Positions 11,523 through 20,453 of a stretch of 64,000 nt of DNA are shown piece after piece. This stretch comes from Zanthoxylum bungeanum (Eukaryota > Streptophyta > Magnoliopsida > Sapindales > Rutaceae), in contig SKCR01041601.1 of the NCBI GenBank assembly GCA_019454045.1, forward strand, positions 18,967 through 82,966. Reading direction: 5' to 3'. Position 1 is the stretch's first letter. Each line of letters begins with the position of its first letter. The notes under the pieces are model-generated. The model was not told the DNA's origin, ran no database searches, and saw only the letters and a program-made list of their open reading frames with translations. The position numbers and the translations under genes are program-made.

Positions 11523-12307
11523 GGGACAGAAGACTGAATAGTCACCGCAGAAGACCTAACCCAACGGATAAGGAGAACTCATGCATGCATGCACATAATA
11601 ACCCATTATTGCATTCATTTTTTGCGTGTTTTGTGTTTTTGTTTTATATTCACAGGTATCGAAGAAGAAAAGAGAAAGCGGCAAAGACAAGCCAATCAGA
11701 AACAGCGAAAGCACTGTATTGAATTTGGGTAGAAATCCTAGGGCTGAGGTCCACATCGGTGTTAAGATTCAGATGGTGATCTGAGGGTTGAGGCCCATTT
11801 TGAGTTTGAATTTCGGGTCTGGATCCCGGGGGCGAAGCCCACATGGTCAGCAGTAGAGAGGAAGAATTCCTTAGAGTGAGTGAGTGAGTGAAAAAAAAAG
11901 TGAGAGAGAAGTTTTTGATGGTTAAACATATGTCCGGTGATGACATTGTGTGCTGTAGGGAGAAGCCTTAGAAACGAGAAGTGCGAGACGTGCTCTTATC
12001 CGGTATTCTGAATGGATTGATCTTGGCTAGACTCATGAAGCACTTGATAAAAGGTATCTCAACAGTAGAAGCCCGAGCGGTTGATGAGATGACTAGCTGA
12101 AGAGATGGTGGATCGATGAATGACCGTTTGCTTGGATGTCCCCCTGGTTTACGTACGCTACGATACATGATATGGTTGGAAATAAAGAAAGACAGTCTCT
12201 GCGATGACAAGAAAGAAAAAAGACCGCCTATAACCGATAAGCGTGAAGCTACCATGGGCGAGTATTAGGACCACCATGAGGAGAAATGCTACCTTAAAGG
12301 GTAGGTG
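11523..12307 (+). other. Tat 3' region, proximal non-coding part
   Basis: There is no credible gene. The segment contains CTATAACCGATAAGCGTG and the rest of a block (about 12180-12310) that recurs in inverted orientation at 29500-29600. Such long 3' regions are usual in Tat/Ogre elements. Confidence 0.7.
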
Positions 12308-12420
12308 AGTCAAGAGAAAAAAAAAGAGAAAAGAAAGAAAGAAAGAAAAAGAAAAGGGAAAAGAGAAAGAAAAAAGAAAAAGAATGAAAAGAAAGAGACG
12401 AAAGCGAAATAAAAAAGACC
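12308..12420 (+). repeat. Polypurine (GA-rich) tract
   Basis: About 110 bases are almost pure A and G, largely GAAA and AAAAG runs. A matching pyrimidine tract lies in the inverted Tat-like fragment at about 29410-29500, so the tract is a family feature and not random microsatellite growth. Confidence 0.75.
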
Positions 12421-12739
12421 ACATCATGTTGAGTATGCCGAAGTAATCACAGAATGTGACCTAGACATCCAGGTTGGTTGATTATGACCATCGGTCTGAT
12501 TCTCCGAAGCGAAATCATCGAGTTGGCTTGCTTAAGGAATAAACTGCAAAAGAGCCTTTGCACACACTCACTAGGAGTCTAGTTTAGATCACCAGTTCAG
12601 ATGATCGGGTTTGAGTATATCGAGTACTTCGAAGGTTCTCGGGTTTTGACATAAGCATTCGTTGAGGACGAAATATGTTTAGCTACCAAGGCTATCTCGA
12701 GGAGAAGCAATACAATAGTTGGAAATATAAACGTCAGTA
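12421..12739 (+). other. Tat 3' region, middle part
   Basis: Non-coding. The part 12555-12740 is closely related to 32335-32520 of the second Tat element and, in inverted form, to about 29170-29300. Shared words include GGGAGTCTAG-like and GAGGACGAAA-like sequences. Confidence 0.65.
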
Positions 12740-12960
12740 TCATTTGAGGGCGAGGCCCACAACGGTATTAGATAGAGGGCGAGGCCCACATCAACATCAG
12801 TTAAGGGCGAGGCCCACATCAGTCTGAGGGCAAGGCCCACATCAATATCAGTTGAGGGCGAGGCCATAATCAGCATCAGTTGGGGGTGAGGCGAGGCCCA
12901 TATCAGTATCAGTCTGGGGCGAAGCCCACTAATCATTATCAGTTCGAGGGCGAGGTCCCT
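12740..12960 (+). repeat. Short tandem repeats of about 28 bp in the Tat 3' region
   Basis: Six to eight variant copies of GGGCGAGGCCCACATCAG plus a TATCAGT-like spacer. The words resemble the core of the larger array that follows, which suggests the larger unit grew from these. Confidence 0.8.
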
Positions 12961-14700
12961 ATTGTCAGCGGTATTGGGTCGAGACGCGTGCCCAGGGTCG
13001 AGGTGCCCCCGTTGTCGGTTGTAGTTCCGGGTCGAGATGCGTTCCCAGGGTCGAGGTGCCCACTACATCATCATATTCAGGGCGAGGTCCCTATTGTCAG
13101 CGGTATTGGGTCGAGATGCGTGCCCAGGGTCGAGGTGCCCCCGTTGTCGGTTGTAGTTCCGGGTCGAGATTTGTGCCCAGGGTCGAGGTCCCACTACATC
13201 ATCATATTCAGGACGAGGTCCCTATTATCAGCGGTATTGGGTCGAGATGCGTGCCCAGGGTCGAGGTGCCCCGTTGTCAGTTTGTAGTTCCAGTCGAGAT
13301 TTGTGCCCAGGGTCGAGGATCCCACTACATCATCATATTAGGGCGAGGTCCCATTGTCAGCGGTATTGGGTCGAGATGCGTGCCCAGGGTCGAGGTGCCC
13401 CGTTGTCGGTTGTAGTTCGGGTCGAGATGTGTGCCCAGGGTCGAGGTGCCCACTACATCATCATATTCAGGGCGAGTCCCTATTGTCAGCGGTATTGGGT
13501 CGAGATGCGTGCCCAGGGTCAAGGTGCCCCCGTTGTCGGTTGTAGTTCGGGTCGAGATGCGTGCCCAGGGTCGAGGTGCCCACTACATCATCATATTCAG
13601 GGTGAGGTCCCTATTATCAGCGGTATATTGGTCGAGATGCGTGCCCAGGGTGGAGGTGCCCCGTTGTCGGTTGTAGTTCCGGGCGAGATGCGTGCCCAAG
13701 GTCGAGGTGCCACTACATCATCATATTCAGGGCGAGGTCCCTATTGTCAGGGTATTGGTCGAGATGCGTTCCCAGGGTCGAGGTGCCCCCGTTGTCAGTT
13801 GTAGTTCCGGGTCGAGATGTGTGCCCAGGGTCGAGGATCCCACTACATCATCATAGTCAGGGCGAGGTGCCTATTATCAACGGTATTGGGTCGAGATGCG
13901 TGCCCAGGGTCGAGGTACCCCCGTTGTCGGTTGTAGTTCCGGGTCGAGATGCGTGCCCAGGGTCGAGGTGCCCACTACATCATCATATTCAGGGCGAGGT
14001 CCCTATTATCAGCGGTATTGGGTCGAGATGCGTGCCCAGGGTCGAGGTGCCCCCGTTGTCGGTTGTAGTTCCGGGTCGAGATGCGTGCCAGGGTCGAGGT
14101 GCCCACTACATCATCATATTCAGGGTGAGGTCCCTATTGTCAGCGATATTGGGTCGAGATGCGTGCCCAGGGTCGAGGTGCCCACTACATCATCATATCA
14201 GGGCGAGGTCCCTATTATCAGCGGTATTGGGTCGAGATGCGTGCCCAGGGTCGAGGTGCCCCCGTTGTCAGTTGTAGTTCCGGGTCGAGATGCGTGCCCA
14301 GGGTCGAGGTGCCCACTAGATCATCATATTCAGGGCGAGGTCCCTATTGTCAGCGGTATTGGGTTGAGATGCGTGCCCAGGGTCGAGGTGCCCCCATTGT
14401 CGGTTATAGTTCCGGGTCGAGATGCGTGCCCAAGGTCGAGGTACCCACTACATCATCATATTCAGGGCGAGGTCCCTATTGTCAGCGGTATTGGGTCGAG
14501 ATGCGTGCCCAAGGTCGAGGTGCCCACTACATCATCATATTCAGGGCGAGGTCCCTATTGTCAGTGGTATTGGGTCGAGATGCGTGCCCAGGGTCAAGGT
14601 TCCCCCGTTGTCGGCTGTAGTTCCTGGTTGAGATGCGTGCCCAGGGTTGAGGTACCTACTACATCATCAGTTCGAGGGTCGAGGTGCCCCCGTTGTCATT
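12961..14700 (+). repeat. Higher-order tandem array, 132-bp unit, about 13 copies
   Basis: The unit holds two copies of a 33-bp core (GGGTCGAGATGCGTGCCC then AGGGTCGAGGTGCCC), separated alternately by a CCGTTGTCGGTTGTAGTTCC spacer and a longer spacer with ACTACATCATCATATTC and GGCGAGGTCCCTATT. The phrase ATTGTCAGCGGTATTGGG recurs at about 12961, 13093 and 13224, giving the 131-132 bp period. Copies differ by single substitutions and one-base indels. Because 132 is a multiple of 3, long frames stay open; they are not genes. From recall, Tat/Ogre 3' regions are a known source of satellite DNA. Confidence 0.93.
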
Positions 14701-14860
14701 AACTGTTCCGGGATGGGTCCCAGGGTCGAGGTGCCCATCGCATAATCAACTCAGTTCGAAGCAACGGGCAGACCAGGTGGCAGCTGGCGAGCCAGGTAAG
14801 TAAAAATGCATTGCATGTACTTTGATAAGATTGTCATTGTCACATACTGCACAAGTCCCA
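14701..14860 (+). other. Tat 3' region, distal part
   Basis: Degenerate last array unit followed by unique sequence up to the polypurine tract. No gene. Confidence 0.6.
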
Positions 14861-14876
14861 TCAAAGTGGGGGTGAC
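14861..14876 (+). promoter_or_regulatory. Tat polypurine tract
   Basis: TCAAAGTGGGGGTGAC lies immediately before the 3' LTR. The purine-rich AAAGTGGGGG core would prime plus-strand cDNA synthesis. Confidence 0.8.
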
Positions 14877-16811
14877 TGTAGGCATTGCATTTTTACACAT
14901 TTGCCCAATGATGAGTCTCGTATGGAGGCAACTACCTCTTTAACCATGAAAGTTGCGGGAAACGGACGTTCGAAGGGTAAAGTTGGAAAATGGAATTTTT
15001 GTTGGATTTAACCTCGTTGTTTGGCTCCGGTTGTTTGTTGGACTTCCGTTTCAAAGCTTACCTTAGGCCCAAAACTTCTATAGACCACTAATCAAACCCA
15101 AACCAAACCCAAAATACCTAGGCCTACCCATGAAACCAAACCCACGCCCAAAGGTCATCATTCACGCCCATAATGTCTTAAATTAGGAAGATACACATTT
15201 ATCACATGCTTAAATCAAGTCAAATCCCTTCCTAATTATAAAAAATCAAATCAAATCCTTATCCCAATCAAAGCCAATCATTATCCTAGATTGTAGAGAT
15301 TTTATCCTTGTGTGAAGAGGATTAGGAGATGTCACCATCAATGAGAAATACTACTCCTTGTCGTATAAGGAAAGCCCTCACTCCTTTACCTATAAAAAGA
15401 GGCATTCACCACCCCTTCATAACCCTGGCTCATATACCTCTCTCACACGCCTAAAGCACTCTCTTAAGCCTCCATTGCATGCCCAAACATCCCCCTGAAA
15501 CCTCTATTGTCGCTCCGTCAAAATCAAATACCCTTCATTGCCGCATCTTCCCTCCTTCATCAATACCCTTCACGCCCAAGCCTTGAATTCAACCCTCCAT
15601 TGCCGCATCTTGGCCACCATTCACAGCCCCAAAAACACATCAAAATAAGCCTCAAATACAGCCCCCTTAGTGCCGCAAAACACACTCCAATCTCACCCCC
15701 AATTCAGCTCCCAAACCAGTCCCAAAACACCCCTCGCTGCACCTTCAACTGCCGCAACTTAGCCCACTGTTCTGATCGGTTTGGCAGTGAGTTGAGCCTA
15801 TAAAACAGTCCTAAAATCACCTATAAACCACCCCAAAAATCTGCATAAAGTTCCCCTTGGATACCTTAAGAAACCGCAACCCCAATCCTTCCAAATCACC
15901 CAAAACAGTCCACAAAATCACCAAAACAGTGACCTGAAACACAGCGACCAAACGGCAGCGAAACGGACTTAAGACAGCAGCCCAAGCATCAAAACAACGA
16001 GGAAAGACGTTGAGTAGACAAATCGGAAAAGCATCGGATCAATCACTCTTCCAACGGACGTGTAACGCCCTTTCTTGAGACAACAAAAGAGGTTAGACCT
16101 GAGGGCACCCTTTTATTCATTATCTTTCGTTTATTTTATTTAATTTGAATATTATCGCATGAGAGTCGTTTGAAGCATGATGTGATTGTTGGATGAGCGG
16201 GATGTGTGTTCCCTTTTGTGGTATATCGGATGGAAACCCGGACGTAAATTCCGTAGACGATTTCGAATGGACGGTATTTCGGTCTGCACTCGGGATATAC
16301 AACGCCACGTACCACTTAAGATGCACGTATCTCGTCTCATCCAAATTGGTATTTGAGCATGTCATTGTTCTAGGCCATTTATTTATTATTTAAAGCATGG
16401 TTTAATTTAGTTTGTTATTTATTTGTTAAAGCATATTTAGGTTGTTCTTTATGCATGTTATCAGTTTATGATGTGTTTGGATAATGATTTATACATGTTG
16501 ATTTAATGGTTCAATATGCTCGTTGTGTTACATTGCGTGGAGTTATTTGGATGAAAGCATGTTAGATCTAAGTACCCTTGAGCATGATTATTGAGTAGAC
16601 TTGGTTAGTTCATTGCATAAATTATATCATCACAAGTGACATAAGTAAGGGACCATTCCGAACCCAACGGTTTGAGGTCTTCCCTTGCGAGGGGTGAGTG
16701 CGGCCTTAAATCTTTGTCCCGGTTCACACCGGGTGGTGACTCCATGTTATTTCGTACTTCCCAACTAGGCCGCGAGCCTAGAACAGCGTCGCCCAGGTTT
16801 TGTTGTCTACA
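14877..16811 (+). repeat. Tat 3' LTR (1,935 bp)
   Basis: It runs from TGTAGGCATTGC to GTTGTCTACA and matches the 5' LTR throughout. TATAAAAAG is at 15391. Small indels in A and C runs account for most of the 20-bp length difference. The target duplication actag follows at 16812. Confidence 0.92.
15391..15399 (+). promoter_or_regulatory. TATA box of the Tat 3' LTR
   Basis: TATAAAAAG at the same place as in the 5' LTR, with the same CTTTACC sequence upstream. It could drive read-out transcription toward 16811 and beyond. Confidence 0.55.
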
Positions 16812-16816
16812 ACTAG

Positions 16817-17037
16817 TTTTTTTTTGTCTTCACTTAAGTGGATGATTTTTTTAAAAGTACAATAATCCGTAAACCGAACCGAACCAATCCGTAAACCGCA
16901 GGTTTAAAAATTTTTCAATCCGAACCAAACCGTTATTTAATGGTTTGGTTTGAGAGGTAAAAAAAACATGACCGTAAAATATGGTTTGGTTCGGGTTTTA
17001 GCAAAAACCGAACCAAACCGAACCGCGCCCACCCCTA
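16817..17037. other. hAT right body and terminus
   Basis: AT-rich DNA, then CCGAACC/GGTTTGG motifs from 16867, ending in the inverted terminus GCCCACCCCTA. The duplication taaatgtg follows at 17038-17045. Confidence 0.8.
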
Positions 17038-17045
17038 TAAATGTG

Positions 17046-17329
17046 CACGCATGACATGTAATACTCATTTTCGTTCTTTAGGAATGGTGTTTGATAACCG
17101 TGAAGATAAAATTAAATTCATTAGGGATGGCTTGAGTAAGGAGTCTTTAGATGATATATCATTGACTCTTGAGACACATCCCAGTGGATATGTGCATCAC
17201 GCAATTCACATGTTATATACACAGTGTCGAAAAAAAAGACAACAATTAAGTCTCGGGAATCTGACTTTAAAATACCCTTTTTGCCAATTTATAATTAAAT
17301 TTGATGGGAAGCTTGTCTCTGACGCATAG
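17046..17329 (+). pseudogene. Unknown ORF, 3' part (continues 1930-2191)
   Basis: The frame that joins 1930-2191 after excision of the hAT runs through ARMTCNTHFRSLGMVFDNR and SLDDISLTLETHP to a TAG stop at 17327-17329. The joined region contains CYKC, then TC and H residues, which might bind a metal, but no family is recognised. It lies between Athila integrase and the LOG pseudogene. The 92-residue frame starting at ATG 17051 is only the tail of the older ORF. Confidence 0.55.
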
Positions 17330-17595
17330 ACGTAATTCAAGCGGTTACTTCTTGTAAATATTATTATCTCTTTGTATTTATCTAATAATTGTGATTTTTT
17401 TTGTTATTTTCTTTTATTTTCTCCGACATGATCCAGACTCTTTGAATTTCATAATATATTTTTCTGTTTAGTTAATAATTATCATTTGGCAGATATTAGT
17501 GCTATTATTACTCACCCCTTTTCAGGTTCTATAAACTCAGCTCGTTATTGCACTCTTGAAGACATCCAGATTTGAGAAAGAAATATATTAAAAAA
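17330..17595 (+). other. Spacer before the LOG pseudogene
   Basis: T-rich non-coding DNA with no domain. No clear intron boundary or poly-A tract is visible that would show how the LOG sequence arrived. Confidence 0.5.
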
Positions 17596-18248
17596 ATGGA
17601 AGTAACTTCAAGAAGACAAGTTGTAAACATCTGTGTTTTTGCGGTACTAGTGTTGGATCTAAACCAGAGTACGTTGAGGTAGCACAGGAATTGGGTAGAG
17701 TTATAGCTGAAAGGAATATGCACCTAGTATATGGCGGTGGCAATCTTGGACTATTGGGGTACGTTTCAAGGGCTGTACAGGAAGGAGGTAGTCAAGTTCT
17801 GGGAATCATCCCAAAACCTTTGGCAGAGGCGAATCTTATAGGACCATCAAATTGAGAGGAACTTATCATGCCAATTATGTCTGAACGACTGGTTGAAATG
17901 ATTAATCGTGCTGATGCTTTTATTGCTTTTATAGGTGGCTTGGGCATGATGGAGGAAATTTTTACAGTGCTATCTTGGGCGAAGTTGAACATACATCAGA
18001 AACCAATTGGACTGTTTAACGTTGATGAATTTTATGATTTTCTTTGTGTGTTTCTTGATGATACCCGGAGAAATGGGTTCGTGTCAAAACCTGTAAAAGA
18101 TATCCTATTCACTGTCAGAACGGCCCATGATTTAATTGACCAAATCTTAGCCTTTGAATCACAAATTGACCACATCCTTTCCAAGATAAACTGGTCCGAT
18201 AATGATCGTGGTAAGAAGCGCCGGATAAGTCTGGATCTTAACCTTTAG
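17596..18248 (+). pseudogene. LOG-type cytokinin riboside 5'-monophosphate phosphoribohydrolase pseudogene, intronless
   Basis: LOG enzymes cut ribose phosphate from cytokinin nucleotides to release active cytokinin. From ATG 17596 the protein reads VVNICVF; a one-base loss in the T-run near 17636 shifts the frame to CGTSVGSKPEYVE. ERNMHLVYGGGNLGLLG and GSQVLGIIPKPL follow, then TGA at 17853 where relatives have Gly. The rest (to TAG 18248) has MSERLVEM, RADAFIAFIGGLGMMEE, WAKLNIHQKPIGLFNVD and LSKINWSD. The signature PGGxGTxxE is altered to IGGLGMMEE, losing Pro and Thr. About 217 codons is family length, yet there are no introns although plant LOG genes have several, so it passed through RNA. 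Confidence 0.88.
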
Positions 18249-18762
18249 TTTTATTTTTAAGATGTGGAATTTCAGCTAACCGGTTATTATTTTCTAAACT
18301 CTTTTTCTACTTTTTAGACATTGGGGACAATGTCTCAATTATGTATGGGGGAAGGGAATAGTTGATTAACATCTTGTTTTTATTTTTTTGTTGTGTTGTT
18401 TTTGTTTTGTTTTTAGTAAAAAAAAATTAAAAAAAAATAAAATTTTTTTGTGTTTCTATGTTTTTAATTTGACTAACCATGTGAAATTGGTGTGAGATAG
18501 GTGGGTAAGGAATTTCCACTCCTGAGACGTATCTCAACCTATTTCGTAACAATTTAATTTTTATTTATTTCCTTTTGAATTATTTAATTTATGAATTCTC
18601 CATAATACTGATTTAAATGGGATCTTCATATGCTCAGTTGACAGATATTATCAACATACATGGTAACATACGACCATGAGTTGTAAGTGAAAAGTTCGTA
18701 ATATTCAGTGCTCTAGTTTACTTGGAGGAAGCATCTAAAAAAGCAATGGAATAATAAAAAAA
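18249..18762 (+). other. Athila 3' non-coding region
   Basis: T-rich DNA with the hairpin at 18317, a GTATGGGGGAAGGG purine tract at 18343-18356 and A/T homopolymers. The purine tract could be the plus-strand primer, which would put an LTR start near 18363 (TGATTAAC), but the end is not confirmed. Confidence 0.5.
18317..18334 (+). other. Perfect short hairpin in the Athila 3' region
   Basis: GACATTG (18317-18323), loop GGGA, CAATGTC (18328-18334): a 7-bp perfect stem. From recall, related elements have an equivalent palindrome (GCATTGGGGACAATGC), so the fold and not only the sequence may be kept. Confidence 0.7.
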
Positions 18763-18770
18763 AATTAAAC

Positions 18771-19020
18771 ATCTGAAATTCGAGTAATTAAGTCTGTAAG
18801 GGTGTCTTAACACCTATTGCCTTAAAGCCAACTGGTTTGGGAGTCACTGGCCCAAAGGTCGCTACATGAATTGAAGATGTTGTAAATAAAAAAAAAAAAT
18901 ATCTGAAATCTGAGTAATTAAGTCTGTAAGGGTGTCTTAACACCTAGTGCCCTAAAGCCAACTGGCTTGGGAGTCACTGGCCCAAAGCTCGTTACATGGA
19001 TTGAAGATGTTGTAAAAAAA
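18771..19020 (+). repeat. Tandem duplication, 130-bp unit
   Basis: Two copies starting at 18771 and 18901 share TGAGTAATTAAGTCTGTAAG (first copy CGAG for TGAG) and GGGAGTCACTGGCCCAAAG, and each ends in GAAGATGTTGTAAA. They differ at a few sites. Confidence 0.88.
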
Positions 19021-19577
19021 AATCCATTGCCAAAAAACGTGTGAATTCTGATATGACTTTAGGACAAAAATATTACTCTTTTTTCAACTACACTTATGAA
19101 TATTGTAGGCACAACGATTTGATTAATACCTTGTTGGTTGTGTATATAGAGAATGGTAAAAATAATCAGAGAATTTACTTATTTGATTTTGACAGCTTGT
19201 GTACATATGGCCGTACATATATCAAGTACGGCCGAAGATACTACATCAGAACAATAATGTAAAATACATGAAATAAAAATTAGGGAGCCCTCAGGTCATA
19301 CCTCAAGTGTAGTTGGCTCATAAAACACCTCTGAAAGCTTGGAGGATTGTCGAATTGCTTGTCGAAAGGGGAAAATCAATGGGACTCCTGATGTTTTCCT
19401 CACTGTTTTTATTTCTTAGGTTTCGTATAATAATTTTTAGATTAAGACAAAAATTTTCCAGGGATTTTAGATTCAGACTTCTAGGGGCTTTTGTAAATAG
19501 TTTGGGCACTATAAAGGACTAAAAAGGGAAGAGGAAATCAAATCCCCTCCATATTTCCAATAATTTCCAATATGCAT
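19021..19577 (+). other. Athila 3' region or LTR, non-coding
   Basis: Small ORFs have no recognisable domain. GGGCACTATAAAGGACTAAA at about 19504-19523 contains a TATAAA-like box. It may be part of the 3' LTR, but no terminal motif is certain. Confidence 0.35.
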
Positions 19578-19870
19578 TGTCAGCTACAGCTTAATCTATG
19601 TCCGCCTGATATTTATTTTGGGATATAAATCCGGGCGGATATTAATCAGGTCCGTGATTTTAGTAATTGAAAATCTTCACACTCATTGACAGCTCGATAC
19701 ATGTCTGGCCAGACATTTATTTCAAATATATGTCTTGTCGGACATTAATCAGATCATATGATTCCAGTAATTAACAATTCACACACTAATTGACAGCTTG
19801 TCATATGTTCGACCGCAGTTAGGATTTTCAATATATATCCAGCCGTATATTATGGACTAAGAAAAAAGTT
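19578..19870 (+). repeat. Degenerate tandem repeat of about 100 bp with palindromic parts
   Basis: About three diverged units begin with GACAGCT-like words (near 19579, 19688 and 19793), followed by GTCCG/GTCTG and CGGACATTAATCAG-like arms. Within units, CCGCCTGATA and a GGGCGGATATTAATCAGG arm form interrupted inverted repeats. Confidence 0.6.
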
Positions 19871-19990
19871 AACCGAACATAGGTGATTTCCGGCTTGGAC
19901 TTGGTTATTTTTCATAATTCTATGGAGTTCTCTTCCCTTCCAGCATTCATCATTGAAACTTTCCAAACCTTCGTATGGTGCCCCCATAAG

Positions 19991-20448
19991 AGACTCGTCA
20001 TCGGGCTATGTGTAAAAATATAATGTCTACCGGGACTTGTATAAACGACAGTCTAACGGGACAAATTTAAGGTGCCTGAAGAAGGAGGAAGATAAAAAGA
20101 TAATGGAGGAAGTCCATGCGAGGGTATGTGGACCATATATGAGCGAACTTAATTTGTTAATGAAGAATGTGTCACAAGGGTTTTACTGGTTGACGATGGA
20201 GTCACTTTTGCGCAGAGTTGGTAAAGCACTGGAATTACTGTCAAGTCCATGGTAACTTTAACCACCTACCACCAACAGAGTTGCACGGGTTATTCGAGTT
20301 TTGTCCTTTCTCAGCTTGGCCCAACGGTGTGGTCGTGGACTACTTCTCCAAATAGGTGAAAGCCGAATCATTTCCTAATGTCACAGTCAAATAAATGGCT
20401 AAGTTCATAGCTCGAATTATTGTCAATCGGTATGGAATGCCATACCAC
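19991..20448 (+). pseudogene. Second Tat-type integrase fragment, left part
   Basis: YKRQSNGTNLRCLKKEED, then VHARVCGPYMSELNL and GFYWLTME match the integrase N-terminal region of the Tat element at 10440-10600. Out-of-frame pieces down to YGMPYHVI match up to the catalytic Asp. Multiple frameshifts and stops are present. It is cut at 20453 by the copia-type element and resumes at 27593. Confidence 0.8.
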
Positions 20449-20453
20449 GTAAT
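20449..20453 (+). repeat. 5-bp target duplication gtaat, left
   Basis: gtaat precedes TGTTGGGG and recurs at 27588-27592 after CCTAACA. Confidence 0.85.

Larger units (their letters stand above)
2734..16811 (+). mobile_element. Tat-lineage Ty3/gypsy retrotransposon, structurally complete, 14.1 kb
   Basis: Two LTRs starting TGTAGGC and ending CTACA are flanked by actag (2729-2733 and 16812-16816). A primer site follows the 5' LTR and a purine-rich tract precedes the 3' LTR. The coding order is gag, protease, RT, RNase H, a second RNase H, integrase, followed by a long 3' region with tandem repeats. A second RNase H of the archaeal-like type defines the Tat group (Ogre, Retand, TatV). The coding region holds many frameshifts and stops, so this copy is defective although its LTRs are very alike. 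Confidence 0.92.
2192..17037. mobile_element. Non-autonomous hAT element carrying a nested Tat retrotransposon
   Basis: The left terminus TAGGGGTGGGC (2192-2202) is matched in inverted orientation by GCCCACCCCTA ending at 17037, and the flanks are exact 8-bp duplications. Subterminal DNA on both sides is rich in short CCGAACC/GGTTCGG motifs in both orientations, a pattern common in plant hAT elements of this terminal type. Without the Tat element and its 5-bp duplication the hAT is only about 0.76 kb, with no transposase ORF, so it must have been moved in trans. Orientation cannot be assigned. Confidence 0.88.
1..19990 (+). mobile_element. Athila-type Ty3/gypsy element, 3' part, interrupted by a nested hAT/Tat insertion
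   Basis: The window opens inside the pol gene of an Athila-like element and follows it through integrase, a GGAGGCAACCCA-containing spacer (about 1838-1850), an unknown ORF, a LOG pseudogene and a T-rich 3' non-coding region with the hairpin GACATTG-GGGA-CAATGTC (18317-18334). A GGGGACAATG-type block after the last ORF is, from recall, usual in Athila 3' regions. The part from 2192 to 17037 is a later insertion. The 5' LTR, gag, protease and RT lie outside the window. The 3' LTR start and the exact right end are not resolved; 19990 is where Tat-like coding sequence begins. Confidence 0.7.

Noticed and set aside
12961..14700. Possible CRISPR array (regular repeats with spacers)
   Set aside because: The spacers are themselves repeated, there are no cas genes, and the array is inside a plant retrotransposon.
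12880..14702. Overlapping ORFs of 119-268 codons on the plus strand in the tandem array
   Set aside because: The 132-bp unit is a multiple of 3, so several frames stay open at once. The translations are the same repeat read in different frames, with no start context or domain.
17868..18248. 126-codon ORF as an independent LOG gene
   Set aside because: It starts after an in-frame stop, inside the LOG fold, and lacks the N-terminal nucleotide-binding GGG region. It is the tail of the pseudogene.
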